Part shown: in pieces, positions 7,187 to 16,281 of the stretch
How the letters are laid out: the number at the start of each line of letters is the position of its first letter
Position numbering within the stretch: the stretch's first letter is position 1
Assembly: GCF_900580865.1 (NCBI RefSeq)
Contig: NZ_UTBZ01000228.1
Span: 310,001 to 374,000, forward strand
DNA length: 64,000 bases
Origin: Pseudomonas viridiflava
GTDB lineage: Bacteria; Pseudomonadota; Gammaproteobacteria; Pseudomonadales; Pseudomonadaceae
Direction: 5' to 3'
Notes under the pieces: generated by a model
Database searches by the model: none
Seen by the model: the letters and a program-made list of their open reading frames with translations, nothing else
Told to the model about the DNA's origin: nothing
Position numbers and translations under genes: made by a program

Positions 7187-8299
7187 TTAGAAATGAATGA
7201 CGGTACGAATGCTTTTGCCTTCGTGCATCAGGTCGAACGCCTTGTTGATGTCTTCCAGACCCATGGTATGGGTGATGAAAGTATCCAGCGGGATTTCACC
7301 GCTCTGAGCCATGTCGACGTAGCTTGGCAACTCGGTACGACCGCGCACGCCACCGAATGCCGAACCGCGCCAGACGCGACCAGTCACCAACTGGAACGGA
7401 CGGGTAGCGATTTCCTGACCGGCACCGGCCACGCCGATGATGACCGACTCGCCCCAACCCTTGTGGCAGCACTCGAGTGCGGCACGCATCAGTTGCACGT
7501 TGCCGATGCACTCAAAGGAGAAGTCCACACCGCCATCGGTCATGTCGACGATCACTTCCTGGATCGGACGATCGAAGTCTTTCGGGTTCACGCAATCGGT
7601 TGCACCCAGTTGTTTGGCGATTTCGAACTTGGCCGGGTTGATGTCGATGGCGATGATGCGCGCAGCCTTGGCTTTCACCGCGCCGATGACTGCAGACAGA
7701 CCAATGCCGCCCAGACCGAAGATGGCCACGGTGTCACCGGGTTTGACCTTGGCCGTGTTGAGCACCGCACCGATACCGGTGGTGACGCCGCAACCGAGCA
7801 GGCAAACCTTTTCCAGCGGCGCATCCTTGGAGATCTTGGCCACGGAGATTTCCGGCAACACGGTGTATTCCGAGAATGTCGAAGTACCCATGTAGTGGAA
7901 AATCGTTTCGCCCTTGTAGGAAAAACGCGAAGTGCCATCCGGCATCAAGCCTTTGCCTTGAGTCGCGCGAATCGCCTGACACAGGTTGGTCTTGCCCGAT
8001 TTGCAGAATTTGCACTGGCCGCATTCCGGGGTGTACAGCGGAATAACGTGATCGCCCACGGCAACCGAGGTCACGCCCTCACCGATGGCTTCAACGATGG
8101 CGCCACCTTCGTGGCCGAGGATCGACGGGAAGATGCCTTCCGGATCAGCACCGGACAAGGTGTAAGCGTCTGTGTGGCAAACACCGGAAGCGACTACGCG
8201 CAGCAACACTTCACCGGCCTTGGGCATGGCGACATCGACTTCTACGATTTCCAGCGGCTTCTTGGCCTCGAAGGCAACGGCGGCGCGCGACTTGATCAT
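7187..8299 (-). CDS. adhC: S-(hydroxymethyl)glutathione dehydrogenase, class III ADH
   Basis: A 370-residue zinc-dependent dehydrogenase (also called frmA) that oxidises the formaldehyde-glutathione adduct to S-formylglutathione with NAD+. Catalytic zinc ligands Cys41, His63 and Glu64 are in GVCHTD and GHEGG, with a third Cys in LLGCGVTTG. The four structural-zinc Cys are at 93, 96, 99 and 107. The NAD fold motif GLGGIG is present. The start MIKSRAAVAF is chosen because the longer frame adds a hydrophobic stretch not found in the family. It is divergent from a LysR regulator, its likely controller, and upstream of fghA. Confidence 0.96.
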   Translation of the reverse strand: MIKSRAAVAFEAKKPLEIVEVDVAMPKAGEVLLRVVASGVCHTDAYTLSGADPEGIFPSILGHEGGAIVEAIGEGVTSVAVGDHVIPLYTPECGQCKFCKSGKTNLCQAIRATQGKGLMPDGTSRFSYKGETIFHYMGTSTFSEYTVLPEISVAKISKDAPLEKVCLLGCGVTTGIGAVLNTAKVKPGDTVAIFGLGGIGLSAVIGAVKAKAARIIAIDINPAKFEIAKQLGATDCVNPKDFDRPIQEVIVDMTDGGVDFSFECIGNVQLMRAALECCHKGWGESVIIGVAGAGQEIATRPFQLVTGRVWRGSAFGGVRGRTELPSYVDMAQSGEIPLDTFITHTMGLEDINKAFDLMHEGKSIRTVIHF

Positions 8300-8343
8300 G
8301 CTGACTCTCCAGTGAATCCAATGAATAAAAAACCAGACAAGCA

Positions 8344-8354
8344 GTGTAATACAC
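8344..8354. promoter_or_regulatory. Palindrome in the adhC/LysR divergent promoter region
   Basis: GTGTA-A-TACAC is a perfect 11-base palindrome in the 116-base gap between adhC and the divergent LysR gene. It is a reasonable candidate operator but has no experimental support here. Confidence 0.4.
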
Positions 8355-8415
8355 AGCTTTACGATGAATAATCCGGACAAAAGCAAAACATTATTGCCAT
8401 ACAGGGATAATCCTG

Positions 8416-9312
8416 ATGTCCGAAAACCGCTGGGAAGGCATCGACGAGTTCGTCGCCGTTGCTGAATGCAGCCAGTTCACTGCCGCTGCCGAACGTCTTG
8501 GGGTTTCGTCCTCGCACATCAGTCGACAAATCGTACGCCTGGAAGAAAGACTTCAGACGCGCCTGCTCTATCGCAGCACACGCCGGGTGACGTTGACCGA
8601 GGCCGGGCTGACCTTTCTGCAACATTGCCAACGCTTGCAGGATGGTCGCGAAGAAGCGTTGCGCGCCGTCGGCGATCTGACCAGCGAACCTAAAGGCATG
8701 CTGCGCATGACCTGCGCCGTCGCCTACGGCGAGCGGTTTATCGTGCCGCTGGTGACGCGGTTCATGGGCCTGTATCCGCAACTGCGCATCGATATCGAAC
8801 TGAGCAATCGTCAACTTGATCTGGTGCATGAAGGTCTGGATCTGGCGATTCGCTTGGGCCGCTTGCAGGACTCGCGGTTGGTCGCTACGCGCCTGGCGCC
8901 ACGACGAATGTATCTATGCGCTTCACCGTCCTACGTTGAGCGGTACGGTCGCCCACACAGCCTGTCGGAGTTGAGTCGCCATAATTGCCTGATTGGCAGC
9001 TCGGACATCTGGCAGCTTGAGCAAAACGGGCGGGAATTTTCCCAGCGGGTGCAGGGCAACTGGCGCTGCAACAGTGGGCAAGCAGTGCTGGATGCGGCGC
9101 TACAAGGGGTTGGGCTGTGTCAGTTGCCGGACTATTACGTGCTGGAGCATTTGCACAGCGGCGCACTGATTTCGTTGCTGGAGGCGCATCAGCCACCGAA
9201 TACGGCGGTGTGGGCACTGTATCCGCAGCAACGGCATCTGTCGCCGAAGGTGCGCAAGTTGGTGGATTTTCTTAAGGAGGGGTTGGCTGAACGGCCGGAG
9301 TATCGAAGCTGA
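8416..9312 (+). CDS. LysR-family regulator divergent from adhC
   Basis: A 298-residue LysR-type transcription factor. The N-terminal winged helix-turn-helix is at about 8-65 (FTAAAERLGVSSSHISRQI), and a substrate-binding domain fills 90-290. Divergent placement beside adhC-fghA suggests that it controls formaldehyde detoxification, in line with the matching regulator at the same position in other pseudomonads. The inducer cannot be read from the sequence. Confidence 0.9.
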   Translation: MSENRWEGIDEFVAVAECSQFTAAAERLGVSSSHISRQIVRLEERLQTRLLYRSTRRVTLTEAGLTFLQHCQRLQDGREEALRAVGDLTSEPKGMLRMTCAVAYGERFIVPLVTRFMGLYPQLRIDIELSNRQLDLVHEGLDLAIRLGRLQDSRLVATRLAPRRMYLCASPSYVERYGRPHSLSELSRHNCLIGSSDIWQLEQNGREFSQRVQGNWRCNSGQAVLDAALQGVGLCQLPDYYVLEHLHSGALISLLEAHQPPNTAVWALYPQQRHLSPKVRKLVDFLKEGLAERPEYRS

Positions 9313-9330
9313 GTGACGAGTTGCCTGAAC

Positions 9331-9432
9331 TACCGCTTTCGCGAGCAGGCTCGCTCCCACAGGGAATCAGCGGTGAATGCAAATCTGGGGTCAGGCGCAA
9401 ATCAAAGGTGGAGCGAGCCTGCTCGCGAAGGC
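9331..9432. repeat. REP doublet (REPIN) between the LysR gene and ispD
   Basis: Two inverted REP cores, GCGAGCAGGCTCGCTCCCAC and GGAGCGAGCCTGCTCGCGAA, flank a short spacer between the ends of two convergent genes. The right copy lacks its usual leading GTG. Confidence 0.9.
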
Positions 9433-9454
9433 AATCTGAAAAGCGTCACTGCAC

Positions 9455-10162
9455 TCAGCGGCGGTTAGCCCAACGCTGACGCAACCACTCCAGATCTTCC
9501 GGCCGGGTCACCTTGAGGTTATCCGCCCGCCCTTCAATCAGACGCGGCGCCAGCCCCGCCCACTCCATCGCCGACGCTTCGTCAGTAATCACAGCATCAG
9601 CAACGAGACTGTCTGCCAACGCCCGATGCAACGCACCGAGGCGAAACATCTGCGGCGTATATGCCTGCCAGATCACGCTGCGATCAACGGTTTCGACTAC
9701 ACGACCGTGCTTGTCGACCCGCTTCAACGTGTCGCGCGCCGGCACCGCGAGCAAACCGCCCACCGGATCATCCGCCAGTTCATCCAGTAACTTGTCGAGA
9801 TCTTCGCGACTCAGATTCGGCCGTGCCGCATCGTGCACCAGCACCCAATCCTCATCATCGGCACCCTGCGCATGCAGGTGCAGCAAAGCATTGAGCACCG
9901 AGCCAGAACGCTCAACCCCGCCATCAACCCGCTGAATACGCGGATTGTTGACGCACGCCAGGTTCGGCCAATAAGGATCATCAACAGCAAGACTGACCAC
10001 CAGCCCTTTAAGACTTGGGTGATCGAGGAAACAGCCAAGGCTGTGTTCGAGAATTGTGCGCCCGCCCAGTTGCAGATATTGCTTGGGACGGTCCGCAGCC
10101 ATTCGGGCACCGACGCCCGCGGCAGGAATCACGGCCCAGAAGGCCGGCAGGGAATTGATCAT
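9455..10162 (-). CDS. ispD: 2-C-methyl-D-erythritol 4-phosphate cytidylyltransferase
   Basis: A 235-residue MEP-pathway enzyme that makes CDP-methylerythritol from MEP and CTP. The nucleotide-binding motif PAAGVGARMAADRPKQYL is at about 13-30, and VLVHDAARPNLS is the second conserved segment. The start overlaps the ftsB stop by four bases (ATGA), the common ftsB-ispD arrangement in gammaproteobacteria. Confidence 0.97.
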   Translation of the reverse strand: MINSLPAFWAVIPAAGVGARMAADRPKQYLQLGGRTILEHSLGCFLDHPSLKGLVVSLAVDDPYWPNLACVNNPRIQRVDGGVERSGSVLNALLHLHAQGADDEDWVLVHDAARPNLSREDLDKLLDELADDPVGGLLAVPARDTLKRVDKHGRVVETVDRSVIWQAYTPQMFRLGALHRALADSLVADAVITDEASAMEWAGLAPRLIEGRADNLKVTRPEDLEWLRQRWANRR

Positions 10163-10437
10163 TGGGCCAACTGGTAAAGGGTTTCGCCGTCCTTGACCAT
10201 GCCCAGTTCGTGACGAGCCCGCTCTTCGACGGTCTCCATGCCCTTTTTCAACTCGCTGACTTCAGCGTCCATCACTCGGTTGCGCTCCAGCAAACCTTCG
10301 TTCTCGGCGTGTTGATCAGCAATCTGCTGATTCAGCTCGGCGACTTGCGCCAGACTGCCATTGCCCACCCACAGGCGGTACTGCAGACCGGCCAGTAGCA
10401 AGAGCAAAACGAGAAACAACCAGTAAGGACTGCGCAT
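10159..10437 (-). CDS. ftsB: Cell division protein FtsB
   Basis: A 92-residue bitopic inner-membrane protein of the divisome, partner of FtsL and FtsQ. A single membrane helix spans about residues 5-22, followed by a periplasmic coiled coil (about 28-70) with the family pattern NQQIADQHAENEGLLERN. It is coupled to ispD by an ATGA overlap and follows eno. Confidence 0.95.
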   Translation of the reverse strand: MRSPYWLFLVLLLLLAGLQYRLWVGNGSLAQVAELNQQIADQHAENEGLLERNRVMDAEVSELKKGMETVEERARHELGMVKDGETLYQLAQ

Positions 10438-10495
10438 CGAATATCAGGTATCCAGTGAAAAAAGACAGCCACGCCAAAACTTTGAAGCATCTGAT

Positions 10496-10527
10496 AGCAC
10501 GAAGCCTGGAAGACCCAGGCTTGTGCT
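10496..10527 (-). terminator. Probable terminator hairpin between eno and ftsB
   Basis: A 13-bp stem with one bulged G (AGCAC-AAGCCTGG / CCAGGCTT-GTGCT) and a five-base loop lies 80 bases past the eno stop. There is no T run, so termination may be weak. Confidence 0.5.
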
Positions 10528-10608
10528 GTTAAGGCATCAGATTAGTGGCAAATCCATCGCTGTCACGACTTTTTCGACACAATCCGGTGTCCTTCCATCG
10601 ATTTGTAC

Positions 10609-11898
10609 TTAGCCGCGGAACTCGCTGCGACCGTTGTACTTGGCCTTGCCGTTCAACTGCTCTTCGATACGCAGCAGTTGGTTGTACTTCGAAACACGGT
10701 CGGAACGGCACAGCGAACCAGTCTTGATCTGGCCAGCCGAAGTGCCCACAGCCAGGTCGGCAATGGTCGAATCTTCGGTTTCGCCCGAACGGTGCGAGAT
10801 CACTGCGGTGTAACCGGCAGCCTTGGCCATCTGGATGGCTTCCAGGGTTTCGGTCAGGGTGCCGATCTGGTTGAACTTGATCAGGATCGAGTTGGCGATG
10901 TTTTTATCGATACCCTCTTTCAGGATCTTGGTGTTGGTTACGAACAGATCGTCGCCCACCAGTTGAGTCTTCTCGCCGATCTTGTCGGTGAGGATCTTCC
11001 AGCCAGCCCAGTCGGACTCGTCCAGACCGTCTTCGATCGAGATGATCGGATAACGTTCAGTCAGGCCTTTGAGGTAGTCAGCGAAACCTTCAGCAGTGAA
11101 CACCTGACCTTCGCCGGACAGGTTGTACTTGCCGTCTTCGTAGAATTCGCTGGCCGCGCAGTCCAGAGCCAGAGTCACGTCGGTGCCCAGCTTGTAACCG
11201 GCATTGGCCACAGCTTCGGAGATCACTTTCAGCGCGTCTTCGTTGGACGCCAGGTTCGGTGCGAAACCGCCTTCGTCACCAACGGCAGTGCTCAGGCCAC
11301 GGGCCTTCAGCACAGCTTTCAAGTGATGGAAAATTTCGGTGCCCATGCGCAGACCTTCCGAGAAAGACTTGGCGCCAACCGGCTGCACCATGAATTCCTG
11401 GATGTCGACGTTGTTATCGGCGTGCTCGCCACCGTTGATGATGTTCATCATCGGCACCGGCATCGAGTAGACACCCGGGGTGCCGTTGAGGTTGGCGATG
11501 TGTGCGTACAGCGGCAGGTCCTGGTCCTGTGCAGCAGCCTTGGCCGCAGCCAGGGACACGGCGAGGATGGCGTTGGCGCCCAGGGTCGCTTTGTTTTCGG
11601 TACCGTCGAGCTTGATCATCGCGTGGTCCAGGGCTTTCTGGTCGCTTGGGTCGGTGCCCAGCAGCAGATCGCGGATCGGACCGTTGATGTTGGCTACCGC
11701 TTTGAGCACGCCCTTGCCCAGATAACGGCTCTTGTCGCCATCACGCAGCTCGAGCGCTTCACGCGAGCCAGTGGATGCACCGGACGGCGCGCAAGCGCTG
11801 CCGATGATGCCGTTGTCGAGAAGCACGTCCGCTTCCACGGTGGGATTGCCACGGGAGTCGAGAACTTCACGACCTTTGATGTCGACGATTTTTGCCAT
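10609..11898 (-). CDS. eno: Enolase
   Basis: A 429-residue glycolytic enzyme converting 2-phosphoglycerate to phosphoenolpyruvate, also a scaffold of the RNA degradosome in related bacteria. The N-terminus MAKIVDIKGREVLDSRGNPT and the signature ILIKFNQIGTLTET are typical. The start at 11898 gives the standard length; a longer frame upstream is not conserved. Its own 157-base leader separates it from kdsA and contains a perfect hairpin. Confidence 0.98.
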   Translation of the reverse strand: MAKIVDIKGREVLDSRGNPTVEADVLLDNGIIGSACAPSGASTGSREALELRDGDKSRYLGKGVLKAVANINGPIRDLLLGTDPSDQKALDHAMIKLDGTENKATLGANAILAVSLAAAKAAAQDQDLPLYAHIANLNGTPGVYSMPVPMMNIINGGEHADNNVDIQEFMVQPVGAKSFSEGLRMGTEIFHHLKAVLKARGLSTAVGDEGGFAPNLASNEDALKVISEAVANAGYKLGTDVTLALDCAASEFYEDGKYNLSGEGQVFTAEGFADYLKGLTERYPIISIEDGLDESDWAGWKILTDKIGEKTQLVGDDLFVTNTKILKEGIDKNIANSILIKFNQIGTLTETLEAIQMAKAAGYTAVISHRSGETEDSTIADLAVGTSAGQIKTGSLCRSDRVSKYNQLLRIEEQLNGKAKYNGRSEFRG

Positions 11899-11996
11899 TG
11901 TTGTAAACACTCCAAAGTTGACGAAAACGACGCAGCTAGAGGAAATCTTTTTACCGTCGGCAAGGGGTGTGCAGCGGGCAGACTTGCAGACGATAA

Positions 11997-12020
11997 CGCT
12001 CATGCCCGAGGGCATGAGCG
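11997..12020. promoter_or_regulatory. Perfect hairpin between kdsA and eno
   Basis: CGCTCATGCCC (11997-12007) and GGGCATGAGCG (12010-12020) form a perfect inverted repeat with a very tight loop, 36 bases past the kdsA stop. No T run follows on the minus strand. It may protect the kdsA 3' end, end transcription weakly or bind a regulator. Confidence 0.5.
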
Positions 12021-12055
12021 ACAAATCGTGCGGTACTTTACCGGAGAATTGAGGT

Positions 12056-12901
12056 TTACGCGGTTTCTACCGTCGGAAAACTCTTCACCAGTTCGTCCAG
12101 AGCTTTGAGCTGGGCCAGGAATGGCTCCAGTTTGTCCAGACGCAAGGCACAAGGGCCGTCGCATTTGGCGTTGTCCGGGTCCGGATGCGCTTCGAGGAAC
12201 AGACCCGCCAAGCCCTGGCTCATGCCAGCCTTGGCCAGATCCAGAACCTGTGCACGGCGACCGCCGGCGGAGTCGGCGCGACCGCCAGGCATTTGCAGCG
12301 CATGGGTCACGTCGAAGAATACCGGGTACTCGAACTGCTTCATGATGCCGAAGCCGAGCATGTCGACCACGAGGTTGTTGTAGCCGAAGCTCGAACCACG
12401 CTCGCAGAGGATCAATTGATCGTTACCCGCTTCGACGCACTTGTTCAGGATGTGTTTCATTTCCTGAGGCGCGAGGAATTGGGCTTTCTTGATGTTGATC
12501 ACGGCATTGGTCTTGGCCATCGCGACGACCAGATCGGTCTGGCGCGACAGGAAGGCCGGCAGCTGAATGATGTCGCAGACCTCAGCGACGACCGCGGCCT
12601 GCTCAGGCTCGTGGACGTCGGTGATGATCGGTACGCCGAAGGCTTGTTTGATGTCCTGGAAGATGCGCATGCCCTCTTCCAGGCCAGGACCACGATAGGA
12701 GGTCACAGAAGAACGGTTGGCCTTGTCGAAACTGGCCTTGAACACGTAAGGGATACCGAGTTTTTCGGTGACCTTCACGTACTCTTCGCAAACCTGCATG
12801 GCCATGTCACGGCTTTCCAGCACGTTCATGCCGCCGAACAGCACCATGGGTTTGTCGTTGGCAATTTCGATATCGCCGACGCGGATGATCTTTTGAGCCA
12901 T
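12056..12901 (-). CDS. kdsA: 3-deoxy-8-phosphooctulonate synthase
   Basis: A 281-residue cytosolic enzyme that condenses phosphoenolpyruvate with arabinose-5-phosphate to give Kdo-8-phosphate for the LPS inner core. Conserved segments include FKASFDKANRSS and DVTHALQMPGG. The start MAQKIIRVGD gives the usual length and lies five bases after the pyrG stop, so the two are almost certainly co-transcribed. Confidence 0.97.
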   Translation of the reverse strand: MAQKIIRVGDIEIANDKPMVLFGGMNVLESRDMAMQVCEEYVKVTEKLGIPYVFKASFDKANRSSVTSYRGPGLEEGMRIFQDIKQAFGVPIITDVHEPEQAAVVAEVCDIIQLPAFLSRQTDLVVAMAKTNAVINIKKAQFLAPQEMKHILNKCVEAGNDQLILCERGSSFGYNNLVVDMLGFGIMKQFEYPVFFDVTHALQMPGGRADSAGGRRAQVLDLAKAGMSQGLAGLFLEAHPDPDNAKCDGPCALRLDKLEPFLAQLKALDELVKSFPTVETA

Positions 12902-12906
12902 CGGGG

Positions 12907-14538
12907 TTACGCCTTCTTCTGGTGTTGAGCCAACGCCGCCTTGACAAAACCGCTGAACAGCGGATGGCCATCGCGCGGTGTCGAGGTGAACTCTGGGTGA
13001 AACTGGCAAGCGACGAACCATGGGTGATCGGCCGCTTCAACCACTTCAACCAGCGCAGCATCAGCGGAGCGACCCGAGATTTTCAGGCCGGCTTCGATCA
13101 GTTGTGGCAGCAGGTTGTTGTTCACTTCGTAACGGTGACGGTGACGCTCGACGATCACATCCTTGCCGTAGCAGTCATGTACCTTGGAACCGGCTTCGAG
13201 CAGGCAGTCCTGAGCGCCGAGGCGCATGGTACCGCCCAGGTCGGACGACTCGGTACGCACTTCAACGGCACCGGTCGCGTCTTCCCACTCGGTGATCAGA
13301 CCGACAACCGGATGGCCGCTGGCGCGATCGAACTCGGTGGAGTTGGCGTCTTTCCAGCCCATCACGTTACGGGCGAACTCGATGACCGCCACTTGCATGC
13401 CGAGGCAGATACCCAGGTAGGGAACCTTGTTTTCGCGAGCGTACTGAACAGCAGTGATCTTGCCTTCCACGCCGCGCAGACCGAAGCCGCCCGGGACGAG
13501 GATCGCGTCGACGCCTTCGAGCAGCGCAGTGCCCTGGTTCTCGATGTCTTCGGAGTCGATGTAGCGCAGGTTGACCTTGGTGCGGTTGCTGATGCCGGCG
13601 TGACTCATCGCTTCGATCAGCGACTTGTAGGCGTCCAGCAGCTCCATGTACTTGCCGACCATGGCGATGGTCACTTCGTGTTCCGGGTTCAGCTTGGCGT
13701 CAACCACCGCGTCCCACTCGGACAGATCAGCGCTGCCGCATTGCAGGCCGAAACGCTCAACGACGAAATCATCCAGACCTTGCGAGTGCAGGATGCCCGG
13801 GATCTTGTAGATGGTGTCGGCGTCTTCCAGCGCAATTACCGCACGCTCTTCAACGTTGGTGAACTGGGCGATCTTGCGACGCGACGAGATGTCGATCGGG
13901 TGATCGGAACGGCACACCAGCACGTCTGGCTGCAGGCCGATCGAACGCAGCTCTTTTACCGAGTGCTGGGTTGGCTTGGTTTTGGTTTCGCCGGCAGTGG
14001 CGATGTACGGCACCAGCGTCAGGTGCATCAGCATCGCGCGCTTGGCGCCGACTTCGAAACGCAGTTGACGGATGGCTTCGAGGAACGGTTGCGACTCGAT
14101 GTCACCAACAGTGCCACCGATTTCAACCATCGCCACGTCAGCGTCACCGGCACCCTTGATGATGCGGCGCTTGATTTCGTCGGTGATGTGCGGGATCACC
14201 TGAATGGTTGCACCCAGGTAGTCACCACGGCGCTCTTTGCGCAGCACGTGTTCGTAGACACGGCCAGTGGTGAAGTTGTTGTTCTGGGTCATGGTCGTGC
14301 GGATGAACCGCTCGTAGTGACCCAGGTCCAGGTCGGTTTCGGCGCCGTCGTGGGTGACGAACACTTCACCGTGCTGGAACGGGCTCATGGTGCCCGGATC
14401 GACGTTGATGTACGGATCCAGCTTCAGCATGGTGACCTTAAGTCCCCGCGCCTCCAGGATGGCTGCCAATGAAGCCGATGCAATGCCTTTCCCCAATGAA
14501 GAAACAACACCGCCCGTGACGAATATGTAGCGCGTCAT
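12907..14538 (-). CDS. pyrG: CTP synthase
   Basis: A 543-residue enzyme aminating UTP to CTP with glutamine as nitrogen donor. The N-terminal synthetase domain (about 1-266) begins MTRYIFVTGGVVSSLGKGI. The C-terminal class I glutamine amidotransferase domain shows the nucleophile Cys in LGICLGMQ and the His and Glu in FHPEF. CTP feeds IspD, CdsA and Kdo activation, which fits the surrounding envelope genes. Confidence 0.98.
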   Translation of the reverse strand: MTRYIFVTGGVVSSLGKGIASASLAAILEARGLKVTMLKLDPYINVDPGTMSPFQHGEVFVTHDGAETDLDLGHYERFIRTTMTQNNNFTTGRVYEHVLRKERRGDYLGATIQVIPHITDEIKRRIIKGAGDADVAMVEIGGTVGDIESQPFLEAIRQLRFEVGAKRAMLMHLTLVPYIATAGETKTKPTQHSVKELRSIGLQPDVLVCRSDHPIDISSRRKIAQFTNVEERAVIALEDADTIYKIPGILHSQGLDDFVVERFGLQCGSADLSEWDAVVDAKLNPEHEVTIAMVGKYMELLDAYKSLIEAMSHAGISNRTKVNLRYIDSEDIENQGTALLEGVDAILVPGGFGLRGVEGKITAVQYARENKVPYLGICLGMQVAVIEFARNVMGWKDANSTEFDRASGHPVVGLITEWEDATGAVEVRTESSDLGGTMRLGAQDCLLEAGSKVHDCYGKDVIVERHRHRYEVNNNLLPQLIEAGLKISGRSADAALVEVVEAADHPWFVACQFHPEFTSTPRDGHPLFSGFVKAALAQHQKKA

Positions 14539-14812
14539 GAAAAACCCTAGAAGTCTGCGTTAAAGCGGTACGAGCCGCCGGGGAAAGCGAAGGAAGGCCG
14601 AAGCCCCCGATCACCTGCATTAATCACAGTGCACCTTTCAAAAAAACCGCCGCGTTGGGACAGACCGGCAGATGAAACACCGGTACGTTGCTCGCTACAC
14701 ATTTTTTGGAATCGCCCAGCAAAGACTGCTTGGTAATCGGCAACTCCTGCAATTCAGGCGAATCCACAGAAGTTGTATCAAGAAGGGAGCGTAGTCTACC
14801 GGAATGCTCCTT
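14539..14812 (-). other. 274-base gap between tilS and pyrG
   Basis: No open reading frame, RNA gene or strong terminator was recognised. It presumably carries the pyrG promoter and leader, but no convincing -35/-10 pair could be chosen by eye. Confidence 0.5.
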
Positions 14813-16150
14813 TCAGCTCAAACCTTGATCTTCGTCTGTTGGCAGCCAATGCAATTTCCAGCCGTACTGCAAATAGCCATCAAGTCCCGGCAGGTTCGCC
14901 ACCGCGAGCAATTCATCGCCGCGAAACAGCAGCGGCAATCTGCCACGGACGAAGCCTGGCACCGCGCGCTCATTGAGCAGGCGCTTGAGATCACGATGAC
15001 CGCGATCCGCAACCTGCATGACTTCGCCGCCCTGCCGATAGCGAATCTGCAAAGGTCCGACGGGAGTCTGCCCGCTGAGCATGACGCGTCCATTATCCGC
15101 CAAGCGTAGCGCTGACGCCGGGGTCTGCCACTCGGCTCCGATCATTGGCGTGCGCAACCAGTTGCCACTGAGCCACCAGAGGCGACCGGCGCTGCGGTGC
15201 AGTTCGCCATCGGCCAGACGCCAGATAGGGGAAGCATCGGGAGCGGCATCACAGAGATCCGTCCAACCCGACCAATGGTCGGTGTCGGGCATCTGTGTGA
15301 AGGGTTCGAGCCAATGGCTGATCGCGTTTCGTTGACGGGCGACAGACAGCGCAGCCAGCGGCGCCAGCGGCGCCAGTTCCAGCGACGGCAATCCCAGCCA
15401 TTCGAATTCATGAGCGGTGGCGGCTTGAGCCAGATCGATCTGCGCCAATTCATCGAGCAGCCCCTGCGCCTCACGCAGATGCGCGGCGCTGCGGGCCATG
15501 CTCGCCAGCGCTTGCGGCCAGCGCCCGGTCAACAGTGGCATGATCTGATGGCGCAGGTAGTTGCGCGAGAATTGCTGATCCTGATTGGATGGGTCTTCGA
15601 TCCAGACCAATTGGTGAGCCTGCGCATAGGCTTCCAGCTCGGCTCGAGAGACATCCAGTAACGGGCGAATCAATGTGCCCTGCCCCATTGGCCGCTGCTT
15701 AGGCATCCCCGCCAATCCGCGCACACCCGCACCACGCATGAGTCGAAACAACAGCGTTTCCGCTTGATCATCACGATGCTGGCCAGTGAGCAACACGTCA
15801 TTGGCTTGCGTGAGCGCACTGAACACGGCGTATCGCGCATCCCGCGCCGCCCGCTCCAGACTCGCGCCCGGTTGCACCCTCACCCGTTCAATCAGCAACG
15901 GCACCCCCAACGAATTGCATACTGACTGGCAATGTTGCGGCCACGCATCAGCCGCAGCCTGAAGGCCGTGATGGATATGGATGGCGCTTAGCGCAGGGAT
16001 GGATTCGGTTTTTGCCAGAGAGGCGAGCAGGTGCAGCAGGACGGTGGAATCAAGACCACCGGAGAACGCGATGCGCCAATGAGCGGCGTTGCGCCAAGAC
16101 TCAAGGTTCAGCCGAAGCCGCGACGGTAAATCACTCATGGACTGACCCAT
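14813..16150 (-). CDS. tilS: tRNA(Ile)-lysidine synthase
   Basis: A 445-residue ATP-dependent enzyme that attaches lysine to C34 of the AUA-decoding tRNA(Ile), changing its codon and amino-acid identity. The PP-loop motif FSGGLDST is at about 29-36, and the QHRDDQAET segment is typical of the family. The ATG at 16150 has AAGGG seven bases upstream; an internal ATG four codons later is less well placed. It is separated from accA by a REPIN. Confidence 0.95.
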   Translation of the reverse strand: MGQSMSDLPSRLRLNLESWRNAAHWRIAFSGGLDSTVLLHLLASLAKTESIPALSAIHIHHGLQAAADAWPQHCQSVCNSLGVPLLIERVRVQPGASLERAARDARYAVFSALTQANDVLLTGQHRDDQAETLLFRLMRGAGVRGLAGMPKQRPMGQGTLIRPLLDVSRAELEAYAQAHQLVWIEDPSNQDQQFSRNYLRHQIMPLLTGRWPQALASMARSAAHLREAQGLLDELAQIDLAQAATAHEFEWLGLPSLELAPLAPLAALSVARQRNAISHWLEPFTQMPDTDHWSGWTDLCDAAPDASPIWRLADGELHRSAGRLWWLSGNWLRTPMIGAEWQTPASALRLADNGRVMLSGQTPVGPLQIRYRQGGEVMQVADRGHRDLKRLLNERAVPGFVRGRLPLLFRGDELLAVANLPGLDGYLQYGWKLHWLPTDEDQGLS

Positions 16151-16174
16151 TTCTTTACCCTTGCCTAAACCAAA

Positions 16175-16265
16175 TGTGGGAGCGAGCCTGCTCGCGAAGA
16201 CGGTTTAACATTCAACAGATTTGTCGACTGTTATACCGCTTTCGCGAGCAGGCTCGCTCCCACAT
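16175..16265. repeat. REPIN between tilS and accA
   Basis: Two inverted REP cores (TGTGGGAGCGAGCCTGCTCG and its complement) enclose a spacer that is itself partly palindromic. It resembles the copies at 43365, 53074 and 56150. Confidence 0.92.
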
Positions 16266-16281
16266 GGGTATTGCGTTCGGC

